A stretch of DNA of 64,000 nucleotides from Akkermansiaceae bacterium (GTDB lineage Bacteria > Verrucomicrobiota > Verrucomicrobiia > Verrucomicrobiales > DEV007). The notes below the pieces were generated by a model. It had not been told where the DNA came from, did no database searches, and saw only the letters and a list, made by a program, of their open reading frames with translations. Position numbers and translations under genes: made by a program. Positions 59,695 to 64,000 of this stretch are shown piece by piece. Position 1 is the stretch's first letter, and each line of letters opens with the position of its first letter. The stretch covers positions 179,391 to 243,390 of the forward strand of contig JACKQC010000006.1 in the NCBI GenBank assembly GCA_024233085.1, read 5' to 3'.

Positions 59695-61158
59695 ATGATA
59701 TCCCGGCTCCCACTCCGCCTTGTAGACTTCGTCTCCATCGTCGCGACGGTGGCGATCGCGTTCGCCGCGTCCCAATCGCGCTCCGCCGAAACGAAGCCCA
59801 ACTTCATCGTCATTTTCTGCGATAACCTCGGCTACGGGGACATCGAGCCCTTCGGCTCGACGGCGCATCGGACGCCCTGCCTGAACCGCATGGCCGCCGA
59901 GGGACGGAAGTTCACCCACTTCTGCGTCACCGCCGGGGTCTGCACGCCGTCACGGGCAAGCCTCATGACCGGCTGCTATTCGCAGCGCGTCCACATGCAT
60001 CTGAACGACCGCGACTACCACGTGCTGCGGCCCGTGTCGCCCTACGGGCTGCACCCGGACGAGATCACGGTCGCCGAGGCGCTGAAGCAGGCCGGATACG
60101 CCACCGGGATGATCGGCAAATGGCACCTCGGAGACCAGACGCCGTTTTTGCCGACCCGGCAGGGATTCGACTGGTTCTTCGGCGTGCCCTACTCCGACGA
60201 CATGACCGAGCGCGTCTGGAACCAGGACGGATCCCACTGGCCGCCGCTTCCCCTGATGGAAAACGAAACCGTCCTCGAGGCGCCCGTCGATCGCGATGGC
60301 CTGACCAAGCGCTACACCGAGAAGGCGACCGAGTGGATCGAGAAACAGAAAGACGGCCCGTTTTTTCTCTATTTTCCGCAGGCCATGCCGGGCAGCACGC
60401 CGACGCCCTTCGCGAGCCCCGCATTCAAGGGCAAAAGCCGGAACGGTCCGTGGGGCGATTCCATCGAGGAACTCGACTGGTCCACCGGCCAACTGATGGA
60501 CAAGCTCGTCGAGCTGGGCATCGCGGAGAACACCTGCGTCATCTGGACCTCCGACAACGGCGCCCCGAGCCTGCCCGGAGACATCAGTCGCGGCACCAAC
60601 CGCCCCCTCAACGGTCGCGGCTACACCACCTCGGAGGGCGCCTTCCGCGTGCCGACCCTCGTGTGGTGGCCGGGCACCGTGCCCGCCGGGACGGTCTGTG
60701 ATGAATTGTCCACGACGATGGATCTGCTGCCCACCTTCGCGAAGCTCGCCGGCGTCGAGCCGCCCGCGGCCCGCAAGATCGACGGCCACGACATCCGCCC
60801 CCTGCTCCTCGGCGAAGCCGGCGCGAAGACGCCCTACGACGCCTTTTACTACTACTACCTCGACCAGTTGCAGGCCGTGCGTTCCGGTCCGTGGAAGCTC
60901 TTCCTTCCGCTGAAGGATTTCGCGCAGCACCCGCGTTTCAAACGGAACGAAAAGGACACCCCCGCCCTGCTTTTCAATGTCATCGAGGACATCGGCACCG
61001 AGCACGATGTCGCCGCCGAGCACCCCGAGATTGTCGCCGAGCTGACCCGGCTCGCCGACCGCATGCGGGCGGATCTCGGCGATCGCGACGCCCCCGGCCC
61101 CGGCATCCGCCCCATCGGCAAAGTCGATTCTCCCGTTCCGGTGGTTCTGAAGCCCTGA
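59695..61158 (+). CDS. Arylsulfatase-family sulfatase (second)
   Basis: A 487-residue exported enzyme, start ATG 59695 leading into a hydrophobic stretch (LRLVDFVSIVATVAIAFAAS). The metal loop reads FCDNLGYGD, with Cys-Asp-Asn where most S1 sulfatases have Asp-Asp. The formylglycine motif is C-T-P-S-R-A-S-L-M-T-G, Cys at 83. GMIGKWHLGDQTPF and WTSDNGAPSLPGD complete the active site. It is 28 bases beyond the toxin-like gene but probably has its own promoter. No sulfatase maturase is in the window. Confidence 0.92.
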   Translation: MISRLPLRLVDFVSIVATVAIAFAASQSRSAETKPNFIVIFCDNLGYGDIEPFGSTAHRTPCLNRMAAEGRKFTHFCVTAGVCTPSRASLMTGCYSQRVHMHLNDRDYHVLRPVSPYGLHPDEITVAEALKQAGYATGMIGKWHLGDQTPFLPTRQGFDWFFGVPYSDDMTERVWNQDGSHWPPLPLMENETVLEAPVDRDGLTKRYTEKATEWIEKQKDGPFFLYFPQAMPGSTPTPFASPAFKGKSRNGPWGDSIEELDWSTGQLMDKLVELGIAENTCVIWTSDNGAPSLPGDISRGTNRPLNGRGYTTSEGAFRVPTLVWWPGTVPAGTVCDELSTTMDLLPTFAKLAGVEPPAARKIDGHDIRPLLLGEAGAKTPYDAFYYYYLDQLQAVRSGPWKLFLPLKDFAQHPRFKRNEKDTPALLFNVIEDIGTEHDVAAEHPEIVAELTRLADRMRADLGDRDAPGPGIRPIGKVDSPVPVVLKP

Positions 61159-61170
61159 GCCTGGCCGCGG

Positions 61171-61189
61171 CATGGGCATCCTGCCCATG
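61171..61189. repeat. GGGCATCCTGCCC-family hairpin
   Basis: CATGGGCA-TCC-TGCCCATG is a perfect 8-base stem. A second stem GCGGGC/GCCCGC lies at 61195-61215. It stands in the 204-base gap after the sulfatase and shares its core with the inverted repeat at 4514-4633. It could act as a terminator stem but lacks a T-tract. Confidence 0.65.
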
Positions 61190-61362
61190 ATTTCGCGGGC
61201 ACGGCTTTCGCCCGCGATTCCGTGTCCCAACGCCCGAGACCTGGCGAATTTCGGCCTGGGTCCGTTTCGTGTCCCCCCGACGCCGGCCTCGCCTTCGCGT
61301 TCCGAAGCGCCGCGCACACCGGCCTTGCCGCCGCGCCCGCTTCCCGCTATCATGTCCGGGCC

Positions 61363-62394
61363 ATGAATTACCCGACTCCCTTTCTCCGCCGTCGCGCGAT
61401 CGGTCGCATGCTTCCCGCCTTCCTCGCGTGGCTCGGCGCCGGTGCCGCTTCCGCGCAGCAGCTTTCCGCGCCGCCGGATGTCCCGCCGGTGGGCGATTTT
61501 GTCCGGCACATCAAAACGGCGGAAAAGGAGCAGCTCCAGACGGCCATCGTCCGCTACCTGAAAAACGGCGTGCTCGTCGATCTCGTCGCCGTCGTTCATG
61601 TGGCCGATCCCAACTACTTCGACACCCTCAACGAGCAGTTGAAGCCCTACGACGCCGTGCTTTACGAGCTGGTCGGCGGCGCCTTCCAGGGCCGCGAGGA
61701 GCGCGAAGTCGCCGATCCCGCCGTGGAACAGATCCACGCCGCCCAGGGCCTCGTGCAGAGCCTCCTCGGCATGGAATACCAGACCGACGGCATCGACTAC
61801 AGCGCGCCGAATTTCATCCACGCCGATGTGGACTGGGACCAGTACTCGCGGCTGATGACCTCGCGCAACCAGAGCATCGCCACCATCTTCCAGCGCGCCC
61901 TGGCCCAGGCCCAGGAGGGAAAAATCGCCGGCCTGCCCGTTGACGACGAATCCTCGACCGCCTTTCTCAACAATCTCATGGCCGCCCTGACCCAGGGCGA
62001 CACCGGCTCGCTGAAACGCTCCATCGCCCCCTTTCTCGCCGAGTCCGAATCCTTCATCAAGCAGCTCGAGGGCGACGACGGCACCGTGCTCGTCACCGAG
62101 CGCAACAAGGTCGTCATGCGGAAACTGACGGCCGAAATCAACCGCGGCCACCGCAACCTCGCGGTCTTTTTCGGCGCCGGCCACATGCCCGACCTCGAGC
62201 AGCGTCTCATCGAGGAGGGATTCCAGCGCGAGCGCGGCGTTTGGGTGCCCGCCTGGGAGATCGTCGACACCCCGCCGGAAAAGCGCGTCAACCTCTTCCA
62301 GCAATTGCTCTCCAATCCCGAGGTCACCCAGACCCTCATGAGCACCATGCAGGAGATCATGAAACAGCTCGACCAGCCCGCCGTCGCCCCCTGA
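61363..62394 (+). CDS. TraB/GumN-family protein
   Basis: A 343-residue exported protein, ATG 61363 before a signal (MLPAFLAWLGAGAASA). It has AVVHVADPNYFDTLNEQL near the N-terminus (His in the H-x-A/D region), YDAVLYELVGG, and the C-terminal FFGAGHMPDLEQRL, the set of conserved His/Glu blocks of TraB/GumN (Tiki-like) proteins. Eukaryotic Tiki members are metalloproteases; bacterial members are mostly uncharacterised. It is followed after 29 bases by a membrane protein gene, with which it probably forms a unit. Confidence 0.85.
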   Translation: MNYPTPFLRRRAIGRMLPAFLAWLGAGAASAQQLSAPPDVPPVGDFVRHIKTAEKEQLQTAIVRYLKNGVLVDLVAVVHVADPNYFDTLNEQLKPYDAVLYELVGGAFQGREEREVADPAVEQIHAAQGLVQSLLGMEYQTDGIDYSAPNFIHADVDWDQYSRLMTSRNQSIATIFQRALAQAQEGKIAGLPVDDESSTAFLNNLMAALTQGDTGSLKRSIAPFLAESESFIKQLEGDDGTVLVTERNKVVMRKLTAEINRGHRNLAVFFGAGHMPDLEQRLIEEGFQRERGVWVPAWEIVDTPPEKRVNLFQQLLSNPEVTQTLMSTMQEIMKQLDQPAVAP

Positions 62395-62423
62395 ACCGGT
62401 TCGGCCGCCGCTCCCGTTTCCCT

Positions 62424-63347
62424 GTGCATTCCTCCCTGCCCGACCGACTCCGGGGCCGCGCCGAAGGCCGGCTCACGCTTCGACCGACTTTCCCCCTCGA
62501 CGAAGCCGCCATCGAGCGCCGCGTGTTTCAGCGCAAGGCGAAGCATCCCGCCACCGGCACCCTTTTGCTTCTGGCTCTGCTCGCCCCCCTGGTGCTGAAG
62601 GGCGGCCTGATTGCCTTTGTCCTGTCCATGACCCTCGGCATCGGCGGCGCCTTCTGGTTCTGGCAAAAGCGCGGAGCCGGCCTCCTGGCGAAGGTCATCG
62701 AGGAAATGATCGCCGAAAGCAACCGCGAGCAGGACCGCCAGCTCGGCCAGATCGTGCGCAGCTACCGCGTCCGCGGATTTCACCACTACGCCGCGGCCCT
62801 CGGAAAATTTCTCCTGCTGAAACAACACATCGAAGAGCGCCTGCACGCCGGCGGCGGCCCCGTCACGCCGACCCGCGAGCAGGTCGAGAAACTCGTCGAC
62901 GGCATCTGCGCCGCCGTGTGCCGCGAGATCCACAAAGCCGCCCTGCTCGACGGCGAACTGGCCGAAGTGCTCACCTCCCGCGACCGCTCCCGCCTGGCCG
63001 AGTTGCAGGGAAAACGCACCGAGGTTCTCGAGGCCGTCATGCACGCCTACGAAACCCTCTACGACTCCCTTGCCGCGATCCTCGACCTCGAAATCGCCCA
63101 CGAACTCCAGGCGCCCGCCCTTTCCGAGGAAAAACGCGCCCTGCTCGACGAACCCAGCCTCAACGACGTCGTCGCCCGGCTGCGCGAGGAAAACCGCCTC
63201 GCTCAACGCGTCCGCGAACGCCTCGCCATCGGCGGCGCCGATCCGCGAGATCCGGACTTCGAAGTTTTCGCCCAGTCGCGCGTGCTCGAAACGGAAGCCC
63301 CGACCCCGGCGCCCGCGCCGGCGGACCGGCGGGAAGCGACGGAGTAA
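62424..63347 (+). CDS. Hypothetical membrane/coiled-coil protein
   Basis: A 307-residue protein, GTG start at 62424. Two adjacent hydrophobic helices (TGTLLLLALLAPLVLKGGL and FVLSMTLGIGGAFWFW) near residues 45-85 are followed by long charged helices (IEEMIAESNREQDRQLGQIV; VLTSRDRSRLAELQGKRTEV; LNDVVARLREENRLAQRVRE) and a Pro/Ala tail. No known family is recognised. Context suggests a partner for the TraB/GumN protein. Confidence 0.7.
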   Translation: MHSSLPDRLRGRAEGRLTLRPTFPLDEAAIERRVFQRKAKHPATGTLLLLALLAPLVLKGGLIAFVLSMTLGIGGAFWFWQKRGAGLLAKVIEEMIAESNREQDRQLGQIVRSYRVRGFHHYAAALGKFLLLKQHIEERLHAGGGPVTPTREQVEKLVDGICAAVCREIHKAALLDGELAEVLTSRDRSRLAELQGKRTEVLEAVMHAYETLYDSLAAILDLEIAHELQAPALSEEKRALLDEPSLNDVVARLREENRLAQRVRERLAIGGADPRDPDFEVFAQSRVLETEAPTPAPAPADRREATE

Positions 63348-63401
63348 AGGAGGAGCGGAGTCGTGGCGGAATTCGATTCCCCCCATCACTTCATCCCTCC
63401 A

Positions 63402-63441
63402 TCCAACAGGGTTGAGTCGGTGACCATACCCTGTTGAACGA
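63402..63441. repeat. Dispersed double-palindrome element, copy 9
   Basis: TCCAACAGGGTTGAGTC and GACCATACCCTGTTGAACGA, between the membrane-protein gene and the tRNA. The outer bases are less well paired than in copies 2 and 8. Confidence 0.8.
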
Positions 63442-63526
63442 CCCCGCCTTTTGTGATGGCACGCGTCCCAATCCGGGCGTAAGTAGGAAGGCTTGAGCGG
63501 ATTTTTCCGTCAGAAATCCTCCCCCT

Positions 63527-63612
63527 GCCGGCGTGGCGGAACTGGTAGACGCAGCAGACTTAAAATCTGCTGAGGAGCAATCCTCGTGCGGGTTCGAGTC
63601 CCGCCGTCGGCA
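63527..63612 (+). tRNA. tRNA-Leu (anticodon TAA)
   Basis: An 86-base type II tRNA. The acceptor stem GCCGGCG pairs with CGTCGGC (one G-T), the anticodon stem GCAGA/TCTGC encloses CTTAAAA with anticodon TAA, a long variable arm (GAGGAGCAATCCTC) is present, and the T-arm GCGGGTTCGAGTCCCGC is intact. The discriminator is A, as for leucine tRNAs. CCA is not encoded. Confidence 0.97.
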
Positions 63613-63623
63613 CTTTTACCCGG

Positions 63624-64000
63624 CTACAGGCGCGGTTTTTCCGGTTTCACCGGGGCGTCCCAGGCCGGGGCGCCGGTCAATGCCACCCGGCGCTTGAAGA
63701 CTTTCGCGCCGCAGGTCGCGTAAAGAGTGTTTCCGTGCAGCGCGACATTCGACGGATGCCGTTCGCCGGCCGGACCCGGCACGATGAGATGCACCCGCCC
63801 CGGCTGATCGCAGATCTGCACGCCCATCGCCGTCGCGACCAGCAGCCAGCCGTCCCGATCCACGCACATCCCGTCGGCCTGACTGCGGACATCGACCGAA
63901 GCCGGCGGCAGATGCAGGTGGTAATAGGGCTGGATGTAAGCCAGCGCTCCGTCCGGCTCGCGCTGGGCCGACCACACGTAGCGACCGCCAAAGTCCGCCG
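63624..64000 (-). CDS. SMP-30/gluconolactonase/LRE-family protein, C-terminal part
   Basis: Minus-strand frame open to the window edge, so the N-terminus is missing; ~125 residues are present. ADFGGRYVWSAQREPDGALA, MCVDRDGWLLVATAMGVQI and PSNVALHGNTLYATCGAKVF are late blades of a six-bladed SMP-30 propeller with the metal-ligand-like Asp in DGMCVDRDG. Such enzymes open sugar lactones. It converges on the tRNA, with its stop 12 bases away. Confidence 0.85.
   Translation of the reverse strand, partial: ADFGGRYVWSAQREPDGALAYIQPYYHLHLPPASVDVRSQADGMCVDRDGWLLVATAMGVQICDQPGRVHLIVPGPAGERHPSNVALHGNTLYATCGAKVFKRRVALTGAPAWDAPVKPEKPRL

Noticed and set aside
63527..63612. tRNA-Leu as an attachment site of an integrated element
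   Set aside because: No integrase and no duplicated tRNA 3' end were seen on either side within the window.

Overview
The window is 64 kb of GC-rich bacterial chromosome, very probably from a member of the Verrucomicrobiota (PVC superphylum). The evidence is the gene content. There is a DUF1080 + PVC-type beta-propeller/HEAT/cytochrome c fusion, two formylglycine-type sulfatases, secreted SGNH and sialate O-acetylesterases, a DUF3604 protein, a Gfo/Idh/MocA oxidoreductase, and a large Ser/Thr kinase with TPRs beside a PVC-style ECF sigma factor. Intergenic space is full of short palindromic repeats. No phage, integrase, transposase, rRNA or CRISPR was seen. One tRNA (Leu, anticodon TAA) lies at the right end.

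Layout. 0-3 kb: secreted carbohydrate-related hydrolases. 3.4-6.5 kb: a stress cluster of two Hsp20 proteins and a ClpX-like AAA+ unfoldase without a zinc-binding domain, with a good sigma-54-type promoter ahead of the first hsp20. 6.5-19 kb: an FAD oxidoreductase fused to EF-hands and a metallopeptidase-like domain, a PPK2 polyphosphate kinase, a CBS protein, a Gfo/Idh/MocA oxidoreductase, a sulfatase/SGNH pair, PhnA, and a divergent asparagine synthetase / TauD-type oxygenase pair. 19-25.4 kb: a complete short-chain polyhydroxyalkanoate locus (reductase, second SDR, PhaR, phasin, thiolase, PhaE-like subunit, class III PhaC) with two matching candidate PhaR operators. 25.6-31.8 kb: two tandem paralogous STAND NTPases, one with a TIR and one with a DUF4062-like N-terminus, whose C-terminal halves are almost identical in DNA. 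They look like an immune-type (antiphage) pair. 31.8-34.5 kb: a noncoding array of about 4.5 units of ~545 bp. 34.5-40 kb: a small HTH protein, a 2-hydroxyacid dehydrogenase, a toxin-antitoxin pair and a DUF3604 protein. 40-54 kb: kinase, ECF sigma factor, a 42-bp palindrome-bearing tandem array, and three very large exported proteins, of which two share their leader and N-terminus and one ends in an S74 autoprocessing chaperone domain. 54-64 kb: GNAT, a membrane protein, the PVC cytochrome fusion, a second toxin-antitoxin-like pair, a second sulfatase, a TraB/GumN protein, a membrane/coiled-coil protein, the tRNA and a partial SMP-30 protein.

The most striking non-gene signal is a family of about nine 39-46-bp double-palindrome elements built on CCCAACAGGGT / ACCCTGTTGGG. 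They are scattered through the window, always at gene ends or between genes. Twice the element supplies the last residues (TQQG) and stop codon of a gene. A second hairpin element is embedded in frame in both STAND genes.

All function calls come from reading motifs by eye; no database search was run.
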